64,000 bases of DNA from Prunus persica (Eukaryota > Streptophyta > Magnoliopsida > Rosales > Rosaceae), in NCBI RefSeq assembly GCF_000346465.2, contig NC_034013.1, positions 5,725,598 through 5,789,597 on the forward strand, read 5' to 3'. Below are positions 35,957 through 47,242 of this stretch, one piece after another. The notes beneath the pieces were generated by a model. It did no database searches and was not told the DNA's origin. It saw only the letters and a list, made by a program, of their open reading frames with translations. Both the position numbers and the translations under genes were made by a program. Within the stretch, counting starts at the first letter, position 1. Each line of letters begins with the position of its first letter.

Positions 35957-36816
35957 TGCCTCCTCATATTTTATAAGGTATTGCGCAAGGACAAATAGTT
36001 ATAATTATTGTTTACTCAACATAAGTAATGCCTCCTTATATTTTAAGTTATCTAATTCGTTGACTCAACTTTATGTATAATTTTGGGTGCAGGTGCAAGA
36101 GCTGTTTATGCTTGGAAATCTGGACTCATTTTGACCCAACGTGGTAGTACCGTATCACTGTATAATTTCTCCATCCCCACCACCCTTCTTTCTTATCTCT
36201 TTCTCCTAGCAATAACCCACCCACCTACTTTCTGCAGCCAGACCCAAAGGCCCTAACTCCCCTACACACACCCGCCTCTTGAACACGAATCCTTCCCACT
36301 CCTGAGTTCCAAGATCTTCCCCAACCCCACCATTCCCTGGCCATTTGTCCCACTCCCAGCCGCGCCGCCCGGATCCTCTAGCCCACTCTGGTCACCCCAC
36401 TCTCCCCCGGATCCTCTAGCCCACTCTAGTCGCCCCACTCCCCTCCCCCACACCCCCCCTCCCCCTTTTCGCTGAGCAGCTTCTCCCCCTCTCCTAATGT
36501 TATGTTTCGGTTTTAATGAAGTTTCAATATATTTTTAAATTAATTAAAATTGTAAAATCAATTTCAAATAAGTTGATAGGTTTTCAACCAAAAAAAAAAT
36601 ATTATTTATGTTTATTTAACTGCAATTTTAATGGACTGGACTACATTGGTTAATGGTCCTAAACATGGGGACCAAATTGGCCAAATTGAAAACATATGGA
36701 TTAAATTGACCAATGTGGTGAAACACAAGGACTATTTTAGCATTTAAGACATTAAAAAATTATATAATTGAATTGTTATTCTCTTTGATTGATAAAGGAA
36801 GTTCTCTTAAATAATA

Positions 36817-37503
36817 GGGTTAAATTGGTTACTGGGTTTTACACAAAATTTTAATTTGGTCACTGAGAAATAAATTTTCCCAAATTGGTCACTGTATTAT
36901 CAAAAGTTTACAATTTATAGACTTGTAGTTAGTTTTCATTAAGTTGTTGGGTCAAATACCTTTTTTATCACTGAATTTTGCACGAAATTTCAATTTGGTC
37001 ACTAAAATAAAATTATATTAGCCAAAAATCATGCAAATGCGAAACTTTATTTGTTGGTCTTTTGCATTTTTGTGAATTTGGGATTATGATATGAGCTTCT
37101 TTTTTTTTTTTTTTTTTTTTCTAAATGATATGAGCTTTTTTGAAAAGATAAATTTGCATTTTTGTGAAACTATTATTGAGATATGAACTTATTTTTGTCA
37201 TGCTATGATTCCTTTTTATAGCCTTAATATTACACCAACCATAAATTTTTAGCCTGCAAGCAGTGTGTGGAAGAGCATAGCATTTGTTCGATTTTAGCTA
37301 AAAAATTATTAATGATCAAATTGAAATTTTGTGTAAAACCCAGTGAACAAAAAGGTATATTGAATCCAAAAACTTAACAGAAACTTAACAGCAAGTCTAT
37401 AAATTGTAAACTGTGGTTAATACAGTGACCAATTTGGCTAATTTTTTTAATGACCAAATTGAAATTTTATGTAAAACCCAGTAACCAAAAAAGTATTTAA
37501 CCA
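36817..37503. mobile_element. Mutator-type MITE, 687 bp
   Basis: Terminal inverted repeats start GGGTTAAAT (left) and TGGTTAAAT (right, inverted) and continue through TGGTTACTGGGTTTTACA and CAATTTGGTCA for about 150 bp. TAAATAATA flanks it on both sides (36808-36816, 37504-37512). A truncated relative is at 19776-20112. Confidence 0.88.
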
Positions 37504-37559
37504 TAAATAATAATAACATTAAAGTATTTTATGGAAATTTTAGTTTATTTTTTACTTTC

Positions 37560-38368
37560 CACTCACATTTTTCTACTACTTTTCATTTGCATAAAAAAAT
37601 AAATAAATGGCCTCTTCCATCGAAGCCCGATGGTCATGGAAAAACGTTCGAATAGGTCAAAATCTTGGCGATGAGGTAGAAAAAAATTAATTGCCGTTTT
37701 ATTCAATTTAATGTTATTTTAAAAAAAATATATTTCTTGCATTTTCAATTTCATTTTTTTAATAGATTATTCAAGGCAAAATAGAAAAGAGGAAAACCAT
37801 TAGAAATGGCTCCTCAAATGAACAATGCCCGCAATCGATTCCAATGGTGCGTTCCGTGTCGAAAATAATGACACTACTACGTCTTCCGAAGGAAAATACT
37901 CCCCCACGTCATGATCCGGTGGAACCGCCTCAGCCAATGATTGAGTCGTCCTTGTACTCGATTGTGTTGGACTATGAAGATCAAGAGTATTTCAATTGTA
38001 TGATGAGTGAGAATGTATTTCAATTGTATAATGAGTGAGATGTGAATTTTATAATAAATATGGACACGTGGCAACCGAAAATCTTATCTGAAAATTTAAT
38101 TCGAAAATTTTATCCGAAAATGTTAACTGAAATTTTAGGTGAGAATTTTATAATAAATAGTGACATGTGGCAACCGCAAATCTTATCGAAATTAATGGTT
38201 TAAGTATAAAAAATAGAAAATAAATTAAAGTGAATAGTAATTGCCTTTGCCCTTTCTTTTTGGGGTGGAACCAAAAAAGGCAAGGCTACCACTATTCACG
38301 TGACTAGTGACAAACCTTGCCTTGCTTTGCATTTGCCTTTGCCCTTGCCCTTTGGGGTGGAGGTGCTC
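37560..38368. mobile_element. Harbinger-type fragment with ORF1 remnant
   Basis: Reverse complement of much of 15976-16620. The right end reads GGGGTGGAGGTGCTC followed by TAA (38369-38371). It holds a degenerate piece of the Myb-like ORF1 (MASSIEARWSW near 37608, and the SNEQCPQSIPMVRSV region to 38035). The left end is not resolved. Confidence 0.6.
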
Positions 38369-38956
38369 TAAGACCATCTCCAACCCAAGGGGTGGAAACT
38401 CAAATATTGAGTTTTGAGTCCAAAAATCTTCTCCAACCCATGTATTTTGGGCGATAAAAATTTGAGAAATCTCAAAATTGGGGTGGAATTCCAGTCCCAT
38501 TTCTGCATGGACTGGTAATTTTATGGGCCCAAAATCTGCTTTATTATTATTATTTTTCAACTAGAAGCCCACGTGATGACCAAATTGGCTGGGCCCGTTG
38601 ACAAGTGCGAAAAAGCATATTCCCATTTCATTATTGATGGCCAACTGCTACTTTTTCAAATAATCTGAATATGCTTTTTTTTTTTTAAAAAAATTTAATT
38701 TATATATATTCCAACAGCTATTAAATCAACGATTATGATCCATTTTAGGCAATCTCAACAATAAAATTTCACATCCAACGGCTCAAATTTAAATCCAACT
38801 GTCAAAATAATATTTATAATTAATCTAAGTCAGATCCAACCCCAAAACTTATTTCAAACTCTATAAATAGCCATTCATTTGGTAAATAATCCACCAATTT
38901 TTTTTTCCCTTCTCCTTTTGTTATAATTTTTCATTCTACATTCATTCTTGTTGAGA

Positions 38957-39853
38957 ATGGCCTCAAAACCCAAAGAGGTGTGAATTGGAAACCACAAGAA
39001 GATGAGGCATTGTGCAGATGATGGGTTTATGTATCTGAAGATGGGGCTATTGGCACGAATCAATCAAACGACTCATTTTGGTTGCGTGTGTACCAAAAGT
39101 TTTTGGAAAATGATTTGGGCATGAGCGGAGCCGGGGTACGATCACCGTAATCTATTGCTTCTCGGTTCAAGATCATCAACCAACAATGTTCTCTTTGGAA
39201 GGCATGTTTAACAAAGGCCAATTCAATGCTTAAATTTATAATTTTAATTGTTTTCAATTATTAACTTGATTTTTATTTTATTTCATGGGTAGGATATGAA
39301 TGCAAAAACACTTTTCTTGAATGATAATAAACCTCCAAATAGGCCTTTCAAGTTGTATCATGCTTGGCAAATCTTAAAAGATTGCCCAAAATGGAACGAC
39401 CTATGTGAATCTCCCACACAAACATTCAAAGATTCTTCTCATGTCAATTTGGAGGAAGATGAAGATGATGTGGTCATGGCCACTCCAAGGCCATTGGGAA
39501 GAGATAAACAAAAGGATGAAAAAAAGAAAGGGAAAGGTGTTGAAAGTTATCTCAACCAAAGTGGTAATTTCTTGTCTGAATTGGTTCAACAAGGAAATGA
39601 GGCAAAAGAGGGTAGGAGGCGAAAGTTAGAGCTCCTACAAAAGCAACATGCATATGAAATCCAACAAGATAGGGAGGCCAATGAACAGATGATAATGTCC
39701 ATGGACCTATCCAAATTTACTCTAAGAAAGAAGAAGTATTGAGGGAATAAGCAAGACGAAATTATTGAGGCCCAGATGAATACAAGTTCCCTTTACAGTC
39801 CAGAAGACAACTCTGGAGACTATTATCCAAGCTCTCCACATAGTGGTTATTAA
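38957..39853 (+). pseudogene. Harbinger ORF1 (Myb/SANT-like plus NAM-associated C-terminal domain)
   Basis: One frame reads NWKPQEDEALCR, FWLRVYQKFLEND and SIASRFKIINQQCSLW (the Myb-like half of the DNA-binding accessory protein). After an intron ending near 39293, PFKLYHAWQILKDCPKW, a Lys-rich linker and the coiled C-terminal helix follow to 39741. Stops after ALCR and near 39148 and a frame change at the start break it. ORF1 normally acts with the transposase in Harbinger transposition. Confidence 0.8.
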
Positions 39854-39854
39854 T

Positions 39855-40010
39855 TTATGTTTATTTGTAATTGTTGTTTATCTTTATTTACAATTGTCGT
39901 TTATCTTTATTTGTAATTGTTGTTTATCTTTATTTTTAATTATCGTTTATCTTTATTTGTAATTGTTGTTTATCTTTATTTATAATTGTCGTTTATATTT
40001 TTTTATGATT
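39855..40010. repeat. ~22-bp tandem repeat (TTGTTTATCTTTATTTGTAA)
   Basis: About six imperfect units just after ORF1 of Harbinger element I. Confidence 0.85.
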
Positions 40011-40074
40011 GTCGTTTATTTTTTCTATGATTAGTCTTTTTTTTAAATTCAATGATAAACCATATAATTCATTA

Positions 40075-40290
40075 AAACCACACAACCACTTTTATAATTT
40101 AAACACACTTTCATAATTTAAACACACAACATAATTTAAACATGCTTCTATAATTTAAACACACTTACATAATTTAAACACACAACATAATTTAAACACA
40201 CAACATAATTTGAACACACTTACATAATTTAAACACACTGACATAATTTAAACACACAACATAATTTAAACACACAACATAGCTCATTGC
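40075..40290. repeat. ~18-bp tandem repeat (CATAATTTAAACACAC)
   Basis: About eleven imperfect units between ORF1 and the transposase relic of Harbinger element I. Confidence 0.85.
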
Positions 40291-40406
40291 CTCTCTCCTC
40301 CGCATCTCCAAATGTGGTTGATCAAATCATTTCTTAGATTGTGATGCACTTGCAAAGCACGAACTCTATTATGACGGACCATGGAGTCTGAGATAGTTTG
40401 TTTGTC

Positions 40407-40880
40407 TCAGTTTATATCGTACGTGATATTTGGCTCAAGCTCATAAGCAAGTCTTGTTCTTGCTCTTCTAGATGTTCGTGGACAATTTTCTTCATCATCA
40501 GATTCTGCTGTTAGCTTCTGCTCTGGGGATAGACTTTGTCGTCCATAAGCGTCTATCTTCTGCGTAAAGTATGGCTCATATGCAACAACATCATTCAAGA
40601 TGCGATACAAAAGCTCTCTTCTCATGCGAAACCGCCTGCAAAAGTCCACTGGGGGATAAAGTGGTCTTTCATAGAAGTAGTCCTCCATTTGACTCTTATG
40701 ATCTTTTTCTCCCTTCCGATTCTTGTACAGCCTACAATAGAACCACCATGGTTGGATTGTTGAGCATATTGCTCCAGCAAAAACGTATGGTGTTGAACAG
40801 CCATTGCAACCATCTATTAATGAAGGTCATCATCATCATAATCATCATTGAAGAAATTTTGTATAGCCTTCCCACGTGAA
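40407..40880 (-). pseudogene. Harbinger transposase relic lacking its catalytic core
   Basis: Minus-strand reading: near 40640 EDYFYERPLYPPVDFCRRFRM aligns with LEDYFISTYLYSDVDFRRRY of element II, followed by the LLYRILNDV and SLSPEQKLTA region. The frame then jumps straight to an acidic C-terminal tail and stops at 40407. Everything between (the DDE nuclease domain) is missing, so the product could not cut DNA. Confidence 0.78.
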
Positions 40881-40969
40881 TTCATTGTAAGAAGGAGAAT
40901 TGAAGGAGATTGTGTAGTCAATTCAGTAGAATAACACTTCTTAAATAGACAAGAGAATGAGATGACCTA

Positions 40970-41400
40970 CATGTTTGAAAATAATTGAAGGAAAAGATAG
41001 GGAAAGATAAGGGAATCCAATAAAGTGAAATGAACAAAGATGAGCAATGGTTCATAATGTGATTGAAACAAGACAAGATGGGAAATGGTTCTGAAAATAA
41101 TTGAATGAAGATAGAAAAAGATAGGGAAAGATAAGGGAATCCAATAAAGTGAGATGAACAAAGATGAGCAATGGTTCATAATGTGATTGAAACAAGACAA
41201 GATGGGAAATGGTTCTGAAAATAATTGAATGAAGATAGAAAAAGATAGGGAAAGATAAGGGAATCCAATAAAGTGAGATTGACAAAGTTGAGCAATGGTT
41301 CAGAACATGATTGAAACAAGACAATAGAGGATGGGAAAGGGATTAGAAAATAATTGAAGAACACAAGTGGAGGTGGGCAAAAGTTCAGAAGATTACTGAA
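40970..41400. repeat. ~124-bp tandem repeat array
   Basis: Roughly 3.4 units, each with GGTTCATAATGTGATTGAAA (starting 41049, 41173; a diverged unit at 41297) and GATAGGGAAAGATAAGGGAA. It lies upstream of the transposase relic in Harbinger element I. The minus-strand open frames across it are a by-product of the repeat. Confidence 0.88.
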
Positions 41401-42389
41401 TGAGGATAAAGGAATCCAATGAAGTAAAAGTAAAAGTAAAAATGGAAGAAAATTATGGCAATGGCTTCAATGAAGGGTTCAAATTATTTCGGGCATACGT
41501 ACGGTGTTGTACTTGTTTTTATTTTTAAGTAAAATTCTATTATGTTTTGGAATTTTAGTTTTTTCAGGTTAAAATGTTTAAAAAATTAAATCACAAGTAT
41601 TGAAACAAAAATAATGTTAAGAAAAATTAACAAGAAAAAAAAATAGGGGTTAATCATTCTTAAACAATTTAATAAAGTTGCGGACTCAAATTATGAGTCT
41701 GCAAGGTTGGAGGAAAAAAAAAAATTTGAGTCCTGAAAATACATGAATAGATATATTTTGGAGGGTGGAAATTTGAGTTTAACCCCAATATGGTTGGAGA
41801 TGCTCTAAGTTAAGGGTTCGTTCTAACTATAGTATGCCAAATCTACTGGGTCAAATATAAGAGCTATTCCACCGAGGAGCCCAATCCTGAGGCGGGGGGT
41901 GCTGCGCGAAAAACCCAGTTCCAATGGGCCACTTTTGCTCGGGCTGGCTGTGGGACCCACGAAGTCGGGTTGGCCCGAAGGCAAGTTTCGCTCGAGCTCA
42001 AGCCCGAGGGGATTGCGCGGTTCAAATTTTTTTACTGTTGGTGCGTGCATTGCACGCGCCAACGATAAAAAAAAAAAAAAAATTTGCACTGACGTCAGCC
42101 CTGCGCGTTTCCGACGGCCAGAAGACACGTGTTGCAGCCTGAGCGCTTCAATCTGCTTCTCCTCCTCCAATCCAACGACTGGCCTATTTTTGGCAATAAA
42201 ATTATGAAAAAATTCAAAATTTTTTTTAAAAATACCAAAAAATTCTGAAATTTTTTTTTTCTATAAATACCTATAAATACCCTTCACTTTCAACACCAAT
42301 CCTCATACATTTTCTTCTACTTCTACTATTATCCACTCTTACTCAATATTTTATTCTCTTTCAAATTGTTTTTTTTATTTCTTATCTTT

Positions 42390-43598
42390 ATGACTTCTTC
42401 TATTAAAATCGGAGGGGTGTGGAGCACCATGGAAGATGTTTTCTTGTCTGAGTCTTGGCTCCAATTTAGTCATTGTCCTGTGTCAGGCAATGAGATGAAA
42501 TTTTGTCATATGTGGAAAAAAATTCATGCCGAATTTTGTAAAAGAATTCCGGGGTCGACTCAGACGGAAATGAAATTATCTAGTAGGTGGAAAATTCTCA
42601 ATAAAGAGTTGGCAAAATAGAGAGATGTCTTGGCAAAAGTGAGGGACAACTATAAAAAGCAGGGAAAATCTTAGTAACGAGGTAAATATTTTGTAATTTT
42701 CGTTTTATTAAGTTTAATGTCCTAATATATATATATATATATATTAATGTTTCTTGCATTTTCAATATTTTGTAAATATTTCTTGCATTTTGAAAATTTT
42801 GTTAATATTTCTTGCATTTCCAATTTTTTCTTAATATTTCTTGCATAAACAATATTTTGTTAATATTTGTTGCATTTCCAATATATTTGTTAGGTTAATT
42901 GCATTTCCATTATTTTTTTTTATGTTACTTGAATATTTGTTGCATTTTCAATATATTTGTAAGGTTTATTGCATTTCTATTTTTTTTTTATGTTACTTGC
43001 ATTTTCAAGATATTTTAAATATTTTTTGCATTATTATTATTATTTTTTTGTTAATAGATTATACAAGTACATATGTGGTTTGGTGCAATTGGGCAGGGCA
43101 AAAAACTTTCAACCATCATAAATGTTGGGAGGTGGTGAAAAATTGCAAACGCTTCAGAATTATTCACACGGGTCCCCCCGTTATATTAAACGAGATGCCA
43201 CTCCATGATTCAACGACATCGGATTCATCTCTCGATTTCCTATGAGTCAAGACTCACCCATCGAAAAGGAGCCGAAGCCCATTGACCGAAAGGCTGCGAA
43301 GGCGAAGAAAGGGAGTAATTCTAGTAGTAATACATCAAAAATTTTGGAGGAAATTGCAAGGCAGGTTGCCATAAGAATTGAAATGGAGAAGAAACACCAA
43401 GAGAATGAGATGGCAATTCGAGCAGAATATATACAAGAAAGGGAGTATTAGTGCAAACAACACATTGAGAAGACGGATCGGAAAACCATGGCCATGGATA
43501 CAAGTCATATGTCCCTTGAAACAAAACAATTTTGGAAGCTAGAACGAAGGGATGTTATGAGAAGAAGACTTTTCCTTGACGATGGACCTAGCAACACG
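42390..43598 (+). pseudogene. Harbinger ORF1 of element II, interrupted
   Basis: First part (42390-42680): WSTMEDVFLSESWLQFSHCP, FCHMWKKIHAEFCKRIPG and LSSRWKILNKELAK, a Myb-like domain with a stop at 42618. After an AT-rich intron with degenerate repeats (about 42690-43060), the NAM-associated region follows: a Lys-rich linker, ILEEIARQVAIRIEMEKKH and LETKQFWKLERRDVMRRRLF. It has a frame change near 43235 and a stop at 43449. The hAT insertion at 43599 splits it just before its last codons (resuming at 44442). Confidence 0.78.
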
Positions 43599-44441
43599 CA
43601 GTGGCAGACCTATGCAGGCGCAAGGAGGTACGCCTGCACCTCTGGTCGCCGGAAATATCCATTACAAATGTTGGAGTTGCACCTCTGCTTCAAACCAGCG
43701 ATGCACACAATCTGTTTGTGAAATGCGCAAACCAGTCTGGCGCTGGGGAGCTGCAGCCCGCGCTTTCTTTTTTTTTTTTTTTTAACAAAGCCTGGCCAAA
43801 ATGACGTCGTTCTGGATCAGGCTGTTTAAAATGCGTTGCTTTTTTTTTTTTAACCTGGCGAAAACGACGTCGTTTTGGACCAGGGTTTTTTAATTTAAAA
43901 AAAAGAAAAAAAAAAAAAAGGGACCAGCTGCTGTATCACGTGGGCTTTTCAAAAGGGCTTCTATTTCCTTACTTAATTGGGAGTTTTCTTTATTCAATTG
44001 GGTTTTGGGAATTCCTTAATTAAGTAGAATTGGGAATTCTCTTTATAAAAGACCAATAACATCAGCCAATTTAATCAAAGTGTGTGTGGGCATCACAAGA
44101 ATCCTGCGTTTTTTTTCTTTCTTGAGTACACCAATCCAAAGTAAGTCGAATGCATTTTTTTTTTCTTGAGCAAACGCCAATTTTGTTTATTCTTTTTTAA
44201 TAATTTTTTTTTCTTATTTAGCTCTCTCTATATTAGTAAGATCATGAGCAAACTCGAGGAGGAAGAAAGAGGCTACGTGACACGTTATTCGAGGTATTAT
44301 GAATAACATTAGTATTTTTTTAAATGATAAGGATGTTTAGTTTTCTTCCCTTTTCTTTCTTTCTTTTTTTTTTTTTTTTTGGTTGAGCTCTTAGCTTTTA
44401 AAAATTGCACCTCCGTTGAAAAATTCCTGGATCCGCTAGTG
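43599..44441. mobile_element. Non-autonomous hAT element with 8-bp target duplication
   Basis: Left end CAGTGGCAGACC and inverted right end CACTAGCGGATCC match the usual plant hAT terminus pattern. GCAACACG flanks it on both sides (43591-43598, 44442-44449). 843 bp without a transposase. Confidence 0.92.
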
Positions 44442-45005
44442 GCAACACGGATTGATTAAATGATCAAAACCATTAAATTAGTTGGCATACCTTTTATTTA
44501 TTTGTATTTTTCATGTTTTGTATTAAAGTTGTTGTAATTCATGTCTTTTATTTTAGTAGTAGTAATTCTTAATGACTTGTAATGGCTTTCTTTATTTAAT
44601 AAACAAAACATTCAATAAAATACATTTGTATTCAACATGTTCCATACATCAAACAAAACATAATTCAAAGGAAAAACCACAACCAAAGAATAATAAAAAA
44701 CAAAAAAAACTACAACCAAAGCACAATAATAATAATAAACCACAACCAAACCATAAAAAATAAAAAACAACACAACCAAACCATAACTAAATAAAACCTA
44801 ACCAAAGCATCTATGCTCCATCATTCACCTTCATTGCCTTTCACTGCCCATAGATACTCAATCAAATCAAGTTGACGCCTTCATGAATATGCGAAGATTG
44901 CATCTCTGTATATCGATCTATCATACAGGTCATGTAATGACCATCCCTAACCAACGGATCCGGCTCAAATGGTTCTTCACTTGGCCCCATGGGCCTTTCA
45001 TAAAT

Positions 45006-46186
45006 TCATGTCAAGGCCGTGTTCATGGGATCCGGTTTGTAGACCTCTGTAGCATCGTAATCATACTCATCATCCACAATCATATTATGAAGGATGATGC
45101 AAGTCATCATAATGCTTATGAGGACCTCCTCATCAAACATAAGGGCCGCACCTCGAATAATCAACCACCGAGCTTGAAGGATGCCAAAACACCTTTCGAC
45201 ATCTTTCCTGTATCCTTCTTGATAGGAAACAAATAATTTTTGCTTTTGGGATCGGGGATTCATAATGAATTTGACAAATGTGGTCCACCTCAGGTAGATG
45301 CCGTCAGCTAGATAATATCCCGTCTGGTAGACTGTATTGTTGACTTGATAGGTGATATTGGGGCCTTGGCCTCTCAAAACATCATTGAAGATCGGGAATT
45401 GACCCAGCACGTTGAGGTCATTTTGGGATTCGGCAACTTCGAAGAAGGCATGTTAAACCCATGTATCAAATCCAGCAACTGCTTTAAGAATGATACTTTT
45501 TTGGCTTTTTCTATTTCCATAATCTCCTTGCCAGGCAGTTGGGCAATTCTTCCATTGCTAGTGCATGCAGTCGATGCTATCGATCATTCCAAGAAATCCT
45601 CGACCTTTGGCTTTTTGTAAAAGCCGTTAGAGGTCCCTGGGAGTAGGTCTGCGCAGGTAGTCCCGAGTGTAAAGAGTTTTAACTGTATCACAAAATCTTA
45701 CCAAGGCCTCCAACGTAGTGGACTTTCCCATTCGGGCAATCTTATCCACCTGATCAGCAAATGAACTATACCCCAACATTCATATAACAGCTGTAAGCTT
45801 TTGCTCCGGAAGAAGTCCCAAAACCCCACAACATCACACTTTTGAACAAAGTATGCATCATTGCAAATATCATGCATGACTTTATTGAACAAATGGGGTT
45901 GCATTCTATATCGCCTTCGAAAATCAACATCAGAGTACAAATAAGTTGAGATAAAATAATCTTCCAAAAGATTCTTACCTCGAGAATGCCTATGTTTGTC
46001 CACATTCGGGCCACGGCCGACTTGTGAACCACGGCGGTGACCTTGGTTCTCTTCATCAAGCAAAGCCACTGCTATGACAACTTGTTCATTTTCTTCTCTC
46101 TGCAACCTTTGCCTTTCAGCTCGTCTACGGCTTCTCTCATTTGTTTCTCGCTCTTGCCTCTCCAAGCATCTCCTCAAATCTTCCAT
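45006..46186 (-). pseudogene. PIF/Harbinger transposase of element II (DDE superfamily)
   Basis: Minus-strand order: a basic Arg-rich start (from 46186), LEDYFISTYLYSDVDFRRRY, then after a frameshift near 45815 MGKSTTLEALVRFCDTV, SIDCMHWQWKNCPTAWQGDY (first catalytic Asp), a second Asp in AESQNDLNVL, NTVYQTGYYLADGIYLRW and VERCFGILQARW (catalytic Glu), ending at 45006. Besides the frameshift there are stops near 45790, 45628 and 45450. The core DDE positions are still readable. Confidence 0.88.
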
Positions 46187-46657
46187 TGAGAATGGAGTAT
46201 GAATTCTAAACTCTGATAAATGAAAATATAGAAAGATGTGGTGTGAGAGGTATGAGCTGAGCCTTTGGTTTTATAGAAAATGTTGGCCAGATAAAGATGT
46301 CACGTGGCTTGATTTGATAGGATGAAAATCTTATCTGAAATTTAAAATTCATTCGAAATTTGAAATTTGAAATTTATCTGAATTTTGAATTTTGAAATTC
46401 ATCAGAAATTTGAACCCAAAAATCTTATCCAAAAATTTTATCCGATTATGAATAGTCTTGATACGTAGGAACCCGAAAATCTTATCCGAAAATATTATCC
46501 AAATTAATTATTAAAGTAAAAAAAAATTGTGAAAAAAACAAACAAATGAATAGTAATTGTCTTGGCTTTTTGTAAAGGCAACCACTATTAACGTGAATAG
46601 TGGCTGCCCTAGCCCCCCTTTGCCATGAAAAAGAGTAAATGAGTGGAGTTGCTCTAA

Positions 46658-47242
46658 TGGAACTTAGGAAGTCAAATATGTTTATATCTGACCAAAGGTT
46701 CTCTCTTCAAATATCCGACTTAGGGGCAATTTATCAAATAACTCGTAAACAATTGAGTTGGGGCAAATTAGGGAAAAGAAAGAAAGAAGAGCAGGTCCTG
46801 TGAGCCCAGCAAGTTGACCATTTGACTTGAAGAAACCGCGTTAAACCGTCTCAAACGCGTCATAAGATCTCGCAACTGTCAGAAAATCTTGGTATTTGCT
46901 TGCTTCAGGCCCATTACATGCCCAAATCATGTTCGAAATTTGAAATTTGAATAGCGCTGATCTTTAGTCGAATATTATTTGATTTCCAAACCTCTCTCTT
47001 TTCACAATTTGCAATTTCTTCATTCTCTCTCTCTCTTTCTTCATTCTCTTTCTCTGTGAAAGTGAAACCCAGTTGCGTTTGAGCTCACTAACGAATTCAA
47101 AATCAGCGAAACCCTAAATCCACCCACCCACTCTCTCATTCTGATCGATCGATTTTCAATTGATCGCCTTTTCACTTTCCTCAATTTGTTTTTTTCTTTT
47201 CTGAGTTGTTGTTTCTGTGATTTGAAGAGTTGTGTTCTGGGA
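46658..47242. other. Upstream region of the 47243 gene
   Basis: Between Harbinger element II and the next start codon. It ends in a CT-rich, presumably transcribed leader (46985-47100, TCTCTCTC and TTCTTCATTC). The gene's promoter must be here, within about 0.6 kb of the transposon end. Confidence 0.55.

Larger units (their letters stand above)
32475..36171 (+). mobile_element. FAR1-type MULE with 33-bp TIRs and perfect 9-bp target duplication
   Basis: The first and last 33 bp (32475-32507 and 36139-36171) are identical inverted repeats starting GAGAAATTATACAGTGATAC. CATCCCCAC flanks both sides (32466-32474, 36172-36180). The 3.7-kb element carries one multi-exon FAR1/FHY3-type transposase gene, which would make it an autonomous element apart from one stop and one frameshift. 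Confidence 0.93.
31767..36750. mobile_element. Outer Mutator-type element with long TIRs, interrupted by two insertions
   Basis: About 125 bp at the left (31767-31895) is the inverted counterpart of 36630-36750 (TAAAATAGTCC, CAATTTAATC, TTTAGGACC). A perfect 9-bp repeat ATTAAAAAA flanks it at 31758-31766 and 36751-36759. Removing the nested MITE (31997-32379) and nested MULE (32475-36171) leaves about 0.9 kb of non-coding sequence, including a C-rich block at 36180-36480. It is thus a non-autonomous MULE that served as target for two later insertions. Confidence 0.85.
38372..41805. mobile_element. PIF/Harbinger element I, internally deleted
   Basis: Termini GACCATCTCCAACC (38372) and, inverted, GAGCATCTCCAACC (ending 41805), with TAA on both sides (38369-38371, 41806-41808). 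It carries ORF1 on + and only the start and very end of the transposase on -. Three internal tandem arrays add length. Confidence 0.9.
41861..46654. mobile_element. PIF/Harbinger element II, full set of ORFs but decayed
   Basis: Termini GAGCTATTCCACC (41861) and, inverted, GAGCAACTCCACT (ending 46654), both flanked by TAA (41858-41860, 46655-46657). ORF1 remnant on + (42390-43598), transposase on - (45006-46186). A hAT element sits inside ORF1. Confidence 0.87.

Noticed and set aside
40075..40290. Regularly spaced short repeats resembling a CRISPR array
   Set aside because: Units are contiguous tandem repeats without unique spacers, in a plant nuclear transposon.
40967..41364. Overlapping minus-strand frames of 62-90 codons with repeated LLDSLIFPYLFL
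   Set aside because: They arise from the 124-bp tandem repeat and have no known protein family.
42299..42690. Independent host gene for a Myb-like protein
   Set aside because: It lies inside Harbinger termini in the position of ORF1 and continues with the NAM-associated domain.
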